Origin: an uncultured Pelagibacteraceae bacterium
GTDB lineage: Bacteria > Pseudomonadota > Alphaproteobacteria > Pelagibacterales > Pelagibacteraceae
Length of the DNA stretch: 64,000 bases
Assembly: GCA_902531175.1 (NCBI GenBank)
Contig: CACADE010000001.1
Span: forward strand, 1-64,000
Direction of reading: 5' to 3'
Part shown: positions 1 through 10,364 of the stretch, in pieces
Numbering within the stretch: position 1 is the stretch's first letter
Layout: every line of letters begins with the position of its first letter
Position numbers and translations under genes: made by a program
The notes under the pieces: model-generated
Database searches by the model: none
Told to the model about the DNA's origin: nothing
Seen by the model: the letters and a program-made list of their open reading frames with translations, nothing else

Positions 1-65
1 TGCTCAACCTCTTTACTTAAAAAGTCTTTTTTTCTGTTATGATTAAGATTTTTTGTATCTGACAT
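1..65 (-). CDS. Partial CDS (N-terminus only), possibly a deoxyhypusine synthase-like protein; runs off the left edge
   Basis: Minus-strand ATG at 65..63 overlaps the ODC stop (TAATG); open to the window edge: MSDTKNLNHNRKKDFLSKEVE. Product inferred only from the N-terminal style (..LSK.VEH..) and the known ODC/DHS-like neighbourhood. Confidence 0.4.
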   Translation of the reverse strand, partial: MSDTKNLNHNRKKDFLSKEVE

Positions 66-1243
66 TATGCAACAAGAAACTCTTTATTTGTTTCTTTGTC
101 ATACATCGTCATTATTGGATCATCACAAACTTCGTAAATACTATCAGAATAATATCCATTAAATTGAGTTCTAAATGTCAATCCGTATGCTCCTAATTGA
201 CCTAATTCAATGTAATCACCTTCTTTAATATTATTAGGTAGAATAAAAGGTCCCTTCATATAATCCATGCTATCACATGTTGGTCCATAAAAATCAAATG
301 AAGTCAATTTTTTTGATATAATTCTTCCACTTGTAATTATCCTTGATGGATAAACTATATTAGGCACACCTGCATCAAATAAAGTTCCGTATGTTCCATC
401 ATTAATATATAGCTTTTGTTTTTTTCTTAAGTTTACTCTCACAATTGTCGAACCACTTTCTGCAACAATTGCTCGACCTGGCTCACATATAATTTCTGGT
501 TTTTTTTCTAATTTTAATTTATTTAATGAATTTTTTATTTCCTCAAAATAAGAGTCTAATGATTGAGGAACTAAGTCAGGATAGATTGTTGGAAATCCTC
601 CACCTATATTTATAACATCTGGAACTATTTTTGTTTTTTTTATTATATATTTAATTTCATTAATCCCTTTTGAATAGGATATTGGATGCATACATTGTGA
701 ACCTACATGAAAACTTAATCCTATTTTTTTTGCATACTGTTTTGTTAATCTATAAAGCCCTATTGCTTCAGAAGTTTGTGCACCAAATTTTTTAGATAAA
801 TCTATTTCTGCGTGTTCATTGGAAACTGCAACTCTTACAAATAACTCTAAATCCTTAGCTTGATTAGTACTATTAAGAATTTTTATTAATTCATCTTTTG
901 TATCTATTGAATAAGTCTTAATATTATATTTGAAATATGCTTCGTTTATACTTTCCTTGCTTTTTACAGTATGCATGTAGGAGCATTTTGCATCTGGGCT
1001 AACACTTCTAATTGCCTCAACTTCTTTAATTGAAGCAATATCAAAATCATTAATTCCGCTTTCCACTATAGTTTTTAATACTAATGGATGTGGGTTAGTT
1101 TTAACTGCATATAGGATTTTACCAGGAAATTTATTCTGAAAAAATTTAGAAGCTATTTTTATAGAATCTCTTCTAATACAATAAACAGGTTCTGTTGGTT
1201 TCAGTTGATTTACTAATTTATCAACTGATTTAAATTTTTGCAT
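65..1243 (-). CDS. Ornithine/diaminopimelate-type (fold III PLP) decarboxylase, likely ornithine decarboxylase
   Basis: 392 aa; YAVKTNPHP PLP-lysine motif, HVGSQ, GGGFP, CEPGRA, GPTCDSMD motifs of group IV decarboxylases. Confidence 0.88.
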   Translation of the reverse strand: MQKFKSVDKLVNQLKPTEPVYCIRRDSIKIASKFFQNKFPGKILYAVKTNPHPLVLKTIVESGINDFDIASIKEVEAIRSVSPDAKCSYMHTVKSKESINEAYFKYNIKTYSIDTKDELIKILNSTNQAKDLELFVRVAVSNEHAEIDLSKKFGAQTSEAIGLYRLTKQYAKKIGLSFHVGSQCMHPISYSKGINEIKYIIKKTKIVPDVINIGGGFPTIYPDLVPQSLDSYFEEIKNSLNKLKLEKKPEIICEPGRAIVAESGSTIVRVNLRKKQKLYINDGTYGTLFDAGVPNIVYPSRIITSGRIISKKLTSFDFYGPTCDSMDYMKGPFILPNNIKEGDYIELGQLGAYGLTFRTQFNGYYSDSIYEVCDDPIMTMYDKETNKEFLVA

Positions 1244-1267
1244 TTAAAGCTCCAAAAAAAATTTAAC

Positions 1268-1302
1268 AAAAAAAACCGGCATAACAGCTATGCAAGTTTA
1301 TA
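1268..1302 (-). promoter_or_regulatory. Possible intrinsic terminator/attenuator in the leader of the ODC gene
   Basis: Minus strand ACTTGCATA-GCTGT-TATGCCGGT followed by a T-tract; stem with one mismatch; upstream GCATAA (1320..1315) could pair alternatively with TTATGC (1284..1279). Confidence 0.35.
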
Positions 1303-1353
1303 TAAAACGAGCATTTATGCAGAAAATGAGCCAATGTAAAGTAAAAATGTACT

Positions 1354-1381
1354 CTTGAAATAATTTAGAATGTTTCCATAT
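1354..1381 (+). promoter_or_regulatory. RpoH (sigma32)-like promoter upstream of regA
   Basis: CTTGAAA (1354-1360), N13, TTCCATAT (1374-1381); same architecture as the hsp20 promoter in this window. Confidence 0.5.
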
Positions 1382-1388
1382 AAGGCTC

Positions 1389-1952
1389 ATGCCAGAAGCA
1401 GAAGTATTAAAAAAAATAACAGAATTTGAGGATAAATCTCTACTTATAGTAGATGATGACAACCCTTTTAGAGAAAGACTAGCTCGAGCAATGGAGAAAA
1501 AGGGCTTTTCTGTTTCACAAGCAGAGGGTGTAAAAATTGGAATAGAGTCTGTGAAATCAAAAAAACCTGCTTTCGCAGTTGTTGATTTGAGACTAAATGA
1601 TGGAAACGGACTAGAAGTTGTAAAAGAAATCCAGAAAAATAACTCAGAGAGCAGAATAGTTATGCTTACTGGTTATGGAAATATACCAACTGCAGTTGCA
1701 GCCATTAAAGAGGGTGCAATTGATTATCTGGCTAAACCAGCAGATGCAGATGACGTAGAAAAAGCACTTTTAGCTGATCCAAATAAAAAAGCTGCTCCAC
1801 CAGAAAATCCAATGTCCGCTGATAGAGTAAAATGGGAACATATTCACAGAGTTTTTGAATTATGTAACAGAAATGTATCTGAGACTGCAAGAAGACTTAA
1901 AATGCATCGAAGAACACTTCAAAGAATTCTATCAAAAAGATCTCCAAGATAA
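1389..1952 (+). CDS. regA: ActR/RegA/PrrA-type redox response regulator
   Basis: 187 aa; DKSLLIVDDDNPFRERLARAMEKKGF receiver plus Fis-type HTH CNRNVSETARRLKMHRRTLQRIL. Confidence 0.9.
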   Translation: MPEAEVLKKITEFEDKSLLIVDDDNPFRERLARAMEKKGFSVSQAEGVKIGIESVKSKKPAFAVVDLRLNDGNGLEVVKEIQKNNSESRIVMLTGYGNIPTAVAAIKEGAIDYLAKPADADDVEKALLADPNKKAAPPENPMSADRVKWEHIHRVFELCNRNVSETARRLKMHRRTLQRILSKRSPR

Positions 1953-1954
1953 TA

Positions 1955-2506
1955 CTAAATATATTTTCTAAGTTTAATAATTTTATTAACTAAAGCTGTT
2001 AGTAATAATATCTTAAATAATTCAGCATAAAGAAATGGGTAAACACCAAATTCTAATATTGGTTTATCCCAACCGATTAAATTTCCAAGCCACAAAATAC
2101 CCAAAATATATATTACTGATGTTGCAATTATAATTTTTAAAAAATTTAATATATGGTTTTTATCGTATTTAAATATGCCTGCTATCAGACATGCAAATAT
2201 AAAACCTATTAAATATCCCATTGTGGGACCAACAAAATAAGCTAATCCTATTCCTTTCTCTGGTGAGTTAGAAAATACCGGTAATCCCATAATTCCTTCT
2301 ATCAAATAAAAAACTACCGAAAGTACCCCGACTTTATATCCAAAGGAAATTCCTAAAAACAAAACTATAAATGTTTGCATAGTCATAGGAACTGGATAAA
2401 AAGGTATTTTAATTTTTGCAGATATTGTCAATAAAATAGAACCTATTAATGCAAATATTATGACTTTAATTATTTTATTATTAGAAATTGAATTTACTAA
2501 TTCCAT
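1955..2506 (-). CDS. bioY: BioY-family biotin transporter substrate-binding (S) component
   Basis: 183 aa, multi-TM; KIPFYPVPMTMQTF, GLPVFS, GPTMGYLIGF motifs. Confidence 0.88.
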   Translation of the reverse strand: MELVNSISNNKIIKVIIFALIGSILLTISAKIKIPFYPVPMTMQTFIVLFLGISFGYKVGVLSVVFYLIEGIMGLPVFSNSPEKGIGLAYFVGPTMGYLIGFIFACLIAGIFKYDKNHILNFLKIIIATSVIYILGILWLGNLIGWDKPILEFGVYPFLYAELFKILLLTALVNKIIKLRKYI

Positions 2507-2606
2507 AAGCTTTAAATTACTATTTTAATAAAGTTTAATCCACTAATATTTATTAACAGGATGTTTTATTCTTACTATAATACGTCAATTTATTATAAAT
2601 TAAATT

Positions 2607-5372
2607 ATGGGTAAAATTAAAAAAACAGATCATTTCTATCTTATTGATGGGTCCGGATACATATTTAGAGCCTATTATGCATTGCCGCCATTAACACGAA
2701 AAAGTGATGGTTTGCCAGTAGGAGCAGTAAGTGGATTTTGCAACATGCTGTTTAAATTATTAGAGGACTCTAAATCTAGCGAAAATTTAGAAAAACCAAC
2801 TCATTTTGCAGTAATCTTTGACTCTGCAAGAAAGAATTTTCGAAACGAAATATATTCAGATTATAAAGGAAATAGGTCTGATGCTCCCGATGATTTAATT
2901 CCACAATTCGATTATATTAGAAAGTCAGTATTAGCATTCAATTTACCCTCTATAGAAATGTTAAATTACGAGGCTGATGATTTGATAGCCACATATGTAG
3001 AGCAAATATTAGGCGAAGGTGCTAAGGTTACAATTGTATCATCTGACAAAGATTTAATGCAACTTTTCAAAAAAAAGGTGCGCATATACGATCCAATGAA
3101 GAATAAATTTATATCTAATGACGATGTAATCAATAAATTTGGGGTTGGTCCGGATAAAGTAATTGATGTTCAGTCACTAGCAGGGGATAGTACAGACAAT
3201 GTACCTGGCGTTCCAGGTATTGGTGTAAAGACAGCAGCAGAATTAATTAAGGAATATGGAAATTTAGAAAACCTCCTTAAAAACGCAAATAAAATAAAAC
3301 AGAATAAAAGAAGAGAAACACTTTTAGAAAATAAAGATAAGGCTCTGGTAAGTAAAAAATTGGTCACATTAAAAAATGATGTTCCGGTGAAAGACAAATT
3401 AACTGACTTTGTTCTAAAAAAAGTAGACGTAGACAAGTTATACAATTTTTTGAGAGAAATGGAATTTAATAGGTTATTGAGTTCAGCAATTTCGACGTAT
3501 GGTCAATCCAAATTTAGTGATGAAATAGAAGTCAAAAAAGAAACATCTAAAATATCAAAAGATAAATACGTTTTGATAAAAAATTTATCTGAAATAAAAG
3601 ATTGGATGCAAGAAGCCGAAGAAGCTGGTGAATTTTCTATTGATACTGAAACAGATTCTCTTGACCCACATCAGGCAAATTTAGTTGGTATCTCAATTTC
3701 TAGTAAAATAGGTAAAGCTTGTTACATTCCAACAGGTCATATTGATAAAAATAATCTAAATGAAGAAGATGTTTTAAGAATTTTAAAACCATATTTAGAG
3801 GATAAAAGTTTAAAAAAAATTGGGCAAAATATTAAATTCGATTACATAATATTTCGTAAAAGGGATATAGATATTCAAAGCATGGAAGATACAATGTTGA
3901 TGTCATACGTTTTAGATGCTGGGAAAAATAGACATAATATGGATACCCTTTCAGATATTCATCTTGGTCACAAAACAATTAAATATAAAGATCTCGTTGG
4001 ATCTGGAAAAAAAGAAATTAAATTCAGTCAAGTAGAGATAAATATAGCAAAAGATTATGCGGCAGAAGATGCTGATATAACTTACCGTTTATATAAAATA
4101 TTTCTGAAATCGCTTAAATCAGAAAAATTACTGAATATTTATGAAATTTTCGAAAAACCTTTAATTAAAATTTTAGCATCAATGGAAATCAATGGCATAA
4201 AATTAGATAATAATTTTCTTAAAAAATTATCTGTTAAGTTTGAAAAAAAACTTCAAGATTTAGAAAAACAAATTTTTAAAATCTCAAAAAAAAAATTTAA
4301 TATTGCATCAACTAAGCAGTTGGGTGAAATAATGTATAATGACCTCAAAATTGCATCCCTAAAAAAGACTAAAAAAGGGAGTTTTGCAACTGGTGCAGCA
4401 GTTCTGGAGGATTTAGCTTATAAAGGGAATGAATTTCCTAAATTAGTTTTAGAGTGGAGGCAATCTAGTAAATTGAAAAATACATATTCAGATTCTTTGC
4501 CAGAGCATTTAAATCCCAATACAAAAAGAGTGCATACATCTTTTCTGTTAGCCGCAACTACAACAGGTAGACTTGCATCTAGCGATCCAAATTTACAAAA
4601 TATTCCAATTAAAACTGAGGAAGGCAAGGATATTCGTAAGGCCTTCATATCAGAAAAAAATAAAAAACTTATATCAGCAGACTATAATCAGATCGAAATG
4701 AGAATTTTGGCTGATCTAGCTGATGTAAAGGAACTAAAAAAAGCTTTCAAAAATAATGAGGATATTCACTCATTAACTGCTAGCCAGGTTTTCGGTACAG
4801 ACATAAAAAAAATTGATGCTGATATGAGGAGAAAAGCTAAAGCTATTAATTTTGGAATAATATATGGAATATCTCAATACGGTTTGGCCAAACAAATTGG
4901 TGTATCAAACAATGAAGCCGAAGAATTTCTAAATTCATATTTTATTAAATTTCCAGAAATTAAAGAATACATGAATAACACAATTAAATTCTGTAGAAAA
5001 AGTGGATATGTAAGAAATATTTTTGGTCGAAAAACTCATATTCCTGGAATCAATGACAAAAATTTTAATGTTAGAAATTTTCAAGAAAGGGCAGCTATAA
5101 ATGCACCTATTCAAGGATCTGCATCAGAAATAATGCGACTTGCTATGATTAGAATCAATGATGAGCTTGATAATAAAAAAACAAATGAATTTAATATGTT
5201 GCTTCAAATTCATGATGAATTGATTTTTGAGGTAAGTGATAACGGTACTAAATCTGTTTCGAAGAAGATTAAAGATATTATGACAAGTGTGAAAGATAGT
5301 GATTTGCATTCATTTTCAATACCATTATCCGTAGATATAAATATAGGTGATAATTGGGGAGAGCTTCATTAA
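2607..5372 (+). CDS. polA: DNA polymerase I
   Basis: 921 aa; 5'-3' exonuclease domain, FSIDTETDSL 3'-5' exonuclease motif, SADYNQIEMRILA and QIHDELIFEV polymerase motifs. Confidence 0.97.
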   Translation: MGKIKKTDHFYLIDGSGYIFRAYYALPPLTRKSDGLPVGAVSGFCNMLFKLLEDSKSSENLEKPTHFAVIFDSARKNFRNEIYSDYKGNRSDAPDDLIPQFDYIRKSVLAFNLPSIEMLNYEADDLIATYVEQILGEGAKVTIVSSDKDLMQLFKKKVRIYDPMKNKFISNDDVINKFGVGPDKVIDVQSLAGDSTDNVPGVPGIGVKTAAELIKEYGNLENLLKNANKIKQNKRRETLLENKDKALVSKKLVTLKNDVPVKDKLTDFVLKKVDVDKLYNFLREMEFNRLLSSAISTYGQSKFSDEIEVKKETSKISKDKYVLIKNLSEIKDWMQEAEEAGEFSIDTETDSLDPHQANLVGISISSKIGKACYIPTGHIDKNNLNEEDVLRILKPYLEDKSLKKIGQNIKFDYIIFRKRDIDIQSMEDTMLMSYVLDAGKNRHNMDTLSDIHLGHKTIKYKDLVGSGKKEIKFSQVEINIAKDYAAEDADITYRLYKIFLKSLKSEKLLNIYEIFEKPLIKILASMEINGIKLDNNFLKKLSVKFEKKLQDLEKQIFKISKKKFNIASTKQLGEIMYNDLKIASLKKTKKGSFATGAAVLEDLAYKGNEFPKLVLEWRQSSKLKNTYSDSLPEHLNPNTKRVHTSFLLAATTTGRLASSDPNLQNIPIKTEEGKDIRKAFISEKNKKLISADYNQIEMRILADLADVKELKKAFKNNEDIHSLTASQVFGTDIKKIDADMRRKAKAINFGIIYGISQYGLAKQIGVSNNEAEEFLNSYFIKFPEIKEYMNNTIKFCRKSGYVRNIFGRKTHIPGINDKNFNVRNFQERAAINAPIQGSASEIMRLAMIRINDELDNKKTNEFNMLLQIHDELIFEVSDNGTKSVSKKIKDIMTSVKDSDLHSFSIPLSVDINIGDNWGELH

Positions 5373-5423
5373 TAAACATTTAATTGCCCAATTTTAAACA
5401 TTTTAGTATTTTTATATTTAAAC

Positions 5424-6122
5424 ATGAAACAAACAATAGCCCTCGTAGATGATGATAGAAATATACTAACTAGTTTAAGTATTGCTTTAGAGAAAGAAGG
5501 TTTTAATATTCAAACTTATTTAGATGGGGAAAGTGCCTTAATAGGTTTGTCAAGAAATCCTCCAGACCTTGCAGTTATAGATATTAAAATGCCAAGAATG
5601 GATGGAGAAGAATTGTTAAAAAAATTGAGAAAAAAAACGTCTATGCCTGTTATATTTTTAACCTCAAAAGATGAAGAGGTGGATGAGCTTTTAGGATTAA
5701 AACTAGGGGCTGATGATTTTGTAAAAAAATCAGGTGGTTTTTCAACTAAAGTTCTTATTGAAAGAATTCGTGTCCAGCTTAGAAAAAAAGATAATAATTT
5801 AGAGGATAATAGAAATATAATTTCACATGGAAAATTAAAACTCGATCCTTCGCAGCTAGAGTGCGAATGGGATGGCAAGCAATTACCGGATAAATTAACA
5901 ACAACAGAATTCTTAATTGTAAAGGAATTAGCAAAAAGACCTGGAATTATTAAAGAAAGATCTCAATTAATGGATGTTGCTTACAGAGAAGACACAGATA
6001 TTGAGGATAGAACAATAGACAGTCACGTAAAAAGGATTAGAAAAAAGTTTAAAAAAGTAGATAATAACTTTTCAGCGATAGAAACCAGATATGGTAGTGG
6101 TTATCGTTGGAATGTTAAATAA
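5424..6122 (+). CDS. chvI: ChvI-type response regulator (OmpR family)
   Basis: 232 aa; ALVDDDRNILTSLSIALEKEGF receiver, C-terminal winged helix (TIDSHVKRIRKKF...YGSGYRWN). Confidence 0.85.
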   Translation: MKQTIALVDDDRNILTSLSIALEKEGFNIQTYLDGESALIGLSRNPPDLAVIDIKMPRMDGEELLKKLRKKTSMPVIFLTSKDEEVDELLGLKLGADDFVKKSGGFSTKVLIERIRVQLRKKDNNLEDNRNIISHGKLKLDPSQLECEWDGKQLPDKLTTTEFLIVKELAKRPGIIKERSQLMDVAYREDTDIEDRTIDSHVKRIRKKFKKVDNNFSAIETRYGSGYRWNVK

Positions 6123-7654
6123 TGGCTACTTCAAAACCTAATAATCAATCTATTTTAAAAAAATTCTTAGTTATCAACTTTATTGTTTTTTTAGTGATAG
6201 GTGTATTAACATTATTTTACCTAAACACAGTAAAACCAACGCTCATTAAAAATAAAACTGCCTCGCATATAAAAATTATTGATAATACAACAGAAAATAT
6301 TGATCGTTTAAAAATAAATTTCTCAACTGAAGATATTAGAGAGTTTCTGTTTTCAACTAAATTTTTATTTCAAAGTATAGATAGAGTACAGATATTTGAT
6401 GTTGAATTTAATCTTTTAGGAGACACAGATACATTAGACCTAGATCCAAATGCTTTCTCAAGAAGTTTAAACATCATTGAAATGAGTGACTTAAATAACG
6501 AAAATATTCAAAATAAGAATTTGGAACAGAGTAATAAAAGCATTGAAAGTAAAGAAATATTTGAAGATTTAAAAAAGTATTCATATTCATCAGATTATGG
6601 GAAACCATTAACTTATTCTAAAGAAAACTATGATCAATTTTTATTGGTAACTATTAAAAATGTAGTTAGTGAAAACAAAACAATAGGCTATTTAGCTATT
6701 ACTGAAAATGCCAATGAAATAAAGGTTGCAATAGATGAAAGAAGAAATTTTATAATCAGAACTGCTTTGCTCGTTGCATTAGTAATTTTAATTTTTTCAT
6801 ATGTATTAAATAGATACTTCCTAAAACCGATTAAAAATTTAGTTCAATATACAAATATTATAAAAAACAAAAGTAAAGAAAAGACCAATATTGGAAATAT
6901 AAAAAAAAGAAATGATGAATTAGGTAAATTATCAAATTCTCTTGATGAAATGACAAATGAATTAAACAAAAGAATTACTACAGCAGAAAATTATTCAACA
7001 GATCTTTTGCACGAAATCAGAAATCCTTTAGCCTCTTTAAAAAGTGCATCAGAGATAATTTCTGAAACAAATGATAAATCTCAAAGAAACAAACTAATTA
7101 ATATAGTATCACATGACGTACAAAGAATTGAAAGATTAATAACTGATTACTCTCAAATGCTAAGAGATGAGGCTGCAATTTCCTCTGAGAAAATGCAAAA
7201 ATTAAATTTAAAAGAGATTGCTCAATCTGTTGTTGATGATTTTAACAGTATCTATGAAACAAAAAAATCGATTGGAATTAAATTGAAATCAAATGGAATT
7301 AAAAATTATAGTATCTTAGGGATAGAAAATAGAATTGAACAAATTATTGCAAACTTATTAGAAAACTCAATTTCTTTTAGTGAAAATAATCAAGAAATTA
7401 CCGTTGAAATATCAAAAGATAAGGATGACAAAATTAAATTAGTTGTTGTTGATCAGGGATCTGGATTTAGTGAAAAGGATACAAATAAGATATTTAATAG
7501 ATTTTATAGTAATAGACCTGAAAACTTTGGAGAACATTCGGGTTTGGGATTAAATATTGTCAAAAATTTAGTTGAAATTCATGGTGGAGAAATCAACGCA
7601 TCTAATAATAAAGATAAAGGGGCAAGAATTGAAATAATTTTCCCAGAAGCATAA
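6122..7654 (+). CDS. chvG: ChvG-type sensor histidine kinase
   Basis: 510 aa; 2 TM, HAMP, H-box LLHEIRNPLASLKSASE, N/G boxes; start overlaps chvI stop. Confidence 0.83.
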   Translation: MATSKPNNQSILKKFLVINFIVFLVIGVLTLFYLNTVKPTLIKNKTASHIKIIDNTTENIDRLKINFSTEDIREFLFSTKFLFQSIDRVQIFDVEFNLLGDTDTLDLDPNAFSRSLNIIEMSDLNNENIQNKNLEQSNKSIESKEIFEDLKKYSYSSDYGKPLTYSKENYDQFLLVTIKNVVSENKTIGYLAITENANEIKVAIDERRNFIIRTALLVALVILIFSYVLNRYFLKPIKNLVQYTNIIKNKSKEKTNIGNIKKRNDELGKLSNSLDEMTNELNKRITTAENYSTDLLHEIRNPLASLKSASEIISETNDKSQRNKLINIVSHDVQRIERLITDYSQMLRDEAAISSEKMQKLNLKEIAQSVVDDFNSIYETKKSIGIKLKSNGIKNYSILGIENRIEQIIANLLENSISFSENNQEITVEISKDKDDKIKLVVVDQGSGFSEKDTNKIFNRFYSNRPENFGEHSGLGLNIVKNLVEIHGGEINASNNKDKGARIEIIFPEA

Positions 7655-7698
7655 ATCTTTGTTGATATATTAAGTGAAATTGTTAAAAGCCTCTTTCT

Positions 7699-8985
7699 AT
7701 GGAAGATTTTAAAGTAAAAGATATATCTCAAGCGGAATTTGGGAGAAAAGAAATTTCACTGGCCGAAACTGAAATGCCAGGATTAATGGCTATTAGAGAA
7801 GAGTATAAGGGTAAAAAACCTTTAAATGGAGCTCGGATTGTTGGTTGTTTACACATGACAATACAAACAGCTGTCTTAATAGAAACTTTAGTTGAGTTAG
7901 GAGCCGAAGTAAGATGGTCCTCATGTAATATTTTTTCGACACAAGACCATGCAGCAGCAGCAATTGCAAAAGCTGGCATTCCTGTATTTGCTTGGAAAGG
8001 CGAAACAGAAGAAGAATATTGGTGGTGTGTAAAGCAAACTATTGAAGGAAAAGATGGCTGGAAACCAAATATGATACTTGATGATGGTGGTGATCTTACA
8101 GCATTGATGCACAAAGATTATAAAGATTTATTAAATGATGTTAAAGGTTTATCAGAAGAGACAACAACAGGAGTTTTAGCTTTAAAAAAAATGGAAAGTG
8201 AAGGCAATTTACTTGTCCCAGCAATAAATGTTAATGACTCAGTAACAAAATCTAAGTTCGATAATTTATATGGTTGCAGAGAAAGCTTAGTTGATGGAAT
8301 TAAAAGAGCTACTGACGTGATGATGTCAGGTAAGGTAGCTATTGTAGCTGGATTTGGAGATGTTGGAAAAGGAAGCGCTGCTTCTCTTCGTCAAAGTGGT
8401 GCAAGAGTTATGGTCACAGAAACAGATCCAATTTGTGCTCTCCAAGCTGCAATGGAAGGTTATGAAGTAGTCTTAATGGATGAGATGATAAAAGAAGCCG
8501 ACATTGTTGTTACAGCAACAGGCAATAAAGATATTGTGACAGCTGATCATATGAGAGAAATGAAAGATAGAGCAATTCTTTGCAATATCGGTCACTTTGA
8601 TAATGAGATCCAAGTAGATGCTCTTAAAAATTATAAATGGGATGAAATAAAACCACAAGTTCACGAAATTACATTGCCGGATGGAAAAAGAATTATTTTA
8701 TTAGCAGAAGGTAGATTGGTTAATCTTGGATGTGCAACAGGACACCCAAGTTTTGTAATGAGTGCGTCTTTCACAAATCAAGTAACAGCTCAGATAGAAT
8801 TATGGAATAACTCAGATAAATATGAGAAAAAAGTATATGTTCTACCTAAACATTTAGATGAGAAAGTAGCCAGACTTCATTTAGAAAAAGTTGGAGCTAA
8901 ATTAACCAAATTATCAGATGATCAAGCAAAATATATAAGCGTAACACCAGAAGGACCTTATAAACCAGATGCCTATCGCTACTAA
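7699..8985 (+). CDS. ahcY: Adenosylhomocysteinase
   Basis: 428 aa; [32 protein letters not shown] motif, C-terminal KPDAYRY. Confidence 0.97.
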   Translation: MEDFKVKDISQAEFGRKEISLAETEMPGLMAIREEYKGKKPLNGARIVGCLHMTIQTAVLIETLVELGAEVRWSSCNIFSTQDHAAAAIAKAGIPVFAWKGETEEEYWWCVKQTIEGKDGWKPNMILDDGGDLTALMHKDYKDLLNDVKGLSEETTTGVLALKKMESEGNLLVPAINVNDSVTKSKFDNLYGCRESLVDGIKRATDVMMSGKVAIVAGFGDVGKGSAASLRQSGARVMVTETDPICALQAAMEGYEVVLMDEMIKEADIVVTATGNKDIVTADHMREMKDRAILCNIGHFDNEIQVDALKNYKWDEIKPQVHEITLPDGKRIILLAEGRLVNLGCATGHPSFVMSASFTNQVTAQIELWNNSDKYEKKVYVLPKHLDEKVARLHLEKVGAKLTKLSDDQAKYISVTPEGPYKPDAYRY

Positions 8986-9451
8986 AAGTAGCAAAATAGA
9001 TATTTCAAAAGAAATTATCACACAAAAAATTGCTGAAAAAATTGCAAGTAAAGTTGGAAAAAATACAACTTTGCTTTTTTATGGAAATATCGGAGTAGGT
9101 AAGACTACATTTATCAGGTATCTAATCAATTATCTTCAAACAAAAAATGGTTTAGAAAGAACAGAAATATCTAGTCCAACTTTTAATATTATAAATGAAT
9201 ATGAGATTAATTCCTTGATTGTTAGACATTTTGATCTTTACAGAATTAAAGATAAAAAAGATTTAAATAATTTAGGAATTAATGAAAATCTAGAAGATTA
9301 TGCTAGACTGATTGAATGGCCTGAAATCTTAGGAAAAAATATAGAAAGTACTTTTACATTAAAGTTTGAATATGATGAAAAGCTTGAAAATAGGTACTTA
9401 TTTATATCTAATAATATTGATTTTGATTTTAATGAATTTGAAAAAATTTAA
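8969..9451 (+). CDS. tsaE: tRNA threonylcarbamoyladenosine biosynthesis ATPase TsaE
   Basis: 160 aa; [15 protein letters not shown] Walker [24 protein letters not shown]. Confidence 0.92.
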   Translation: MPIATKSSKIDISKEIITQKIAEKIASKVGKNTTLLFYGNIGVGKTTFIRYLINYLQTKNGLERTEISSPTFNIINEYEINSLIVRHFDLYRIKDKKDLNNLGINENLEDYARLIEWPEILGKNIESTFTLKFEYDEKLENRYLFISNNIDFDFNEFEKI

Positions 9452-10364
9452 AAAGTTATCAGGAGATGCATCTTTTAGACAATTTTATAGAACAAATAAT
9501 TCAGTATTAGTTTATAGCAAAATTCAAAAGCGATCAAACTTGTTAAATTATGATGCTATTAACAAAATATTGATTAAAAATAAAGTATTAGCACCAAGTT
9601 TAATTAGTCAAAATTATAAAAAAAACTTTATAGAAATTGAGGATTTCGGCAATATAAACATGTTGGATAAAATTAAATCTTCAAAAACTAAATTAAATGA
9701 ATACAAAAAAATACTAAAAATTTTATACAAAATTCAAAAAATTAAAAATTTTAAAACTCAAAATTTTCTTAAGAAAAAATTTAATTTATCAAACTATTCA
9801 AAAGCTAGAATACTTAAAGAGTCGTACCTTTTTTTGGATTGGTACTTACCAGCAAATAAATTAATTATTCAAAAAGGATATATAAAAAAAAATCTCAAAA
9901 AAATAATAGATAATTTGTATTTAAATTTAAAAATCAAACAGAAAGTATTTGTGCATAGAGATTTTCACGTCTCAAATATGATGTTTTATAAAAATAAAAT
10001 CGCTTTAATAGATAGTCAAGATGCAGTCCTAGGTAATCCAGCATATGATTTAGCCTCACTAATAGATGATGTAAGAATTAAAACTTCAAATAGTTTTAAG
10101 TCAAATATTTTAAAAGTATTTCTTAGTAAATTTAAGTATAAAAATGAATCTCAATTTATTAATGATTTTGAAATTTTATCTGTTTTAAGAAATCTAAAAA
10201 TAATTGGTATATTCACAAGACTTGCAAATAGAGATAAAAAAAAGAAATATTTAAAATTAATACCTTATGCATGGAAATTAATTGATAATCGTATGAAAAA
10301 TAATTCAAATTTTAAGGATTTAATAAATTTTCTAAAAGAAAATCCAAAAATAAAAAAAAAATGA
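9432..10364 (+). CDS. amgK: Phosphotransferase (APH fold), AmgK-like sugar kinase
   Basis: HRDFHVSNMMFYKNKIALIDSQDAVLGNPAYDLASL; ATG at 9432 ([20 protein letters not shown]) preferred over the upstream ORF start at 9366; gene lies between tsaE and murU. Confidence 0.8.
   Translation: MNLKKFKKLSGDASFRQFYRTNNSVLVYSKIQKRSNLLNYDAINKILIKNKVLAPSLISQNYKKNFIEIEDFGNINMLDKIKSSKTKLNEYKKILKILYKIQKIKNFKTQNFLKKKFNLSNYSKARILKESYLFLDWYLPANKLIIQKGYIKKNLKKIIDNLYLNLKIKQKVFVHRDFHVSNMMFYKNKIALIDSQDAVLGNPAYDLASLIDDVRIKTSNSFKSNILKVFLSKFKYKNESQFINDFEILSVLRNLKIIGIFTRLANRDKKKKYLKLIPYAWKLIDNRMKNNSNFKDLINFLKENPKIKKK

Noticed and set aside
3170-5309. Minus-strand ORFs inside polA (3170-3445, 4418-4648, 5124-5309)
   Set aside because: Antisense to a strongly supported gene, with low-complexity translations and no family motifs; similar antisense ORFs in chvI, ahcY, the RND permease, groEL, aceA and tldD were rejected for the same reason.
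7655-7698. Possible SAH/SAM riboswitch before ahcY
   Set aside because: Only 44 bp between chvG and ahcY and no recognisable paired regions.
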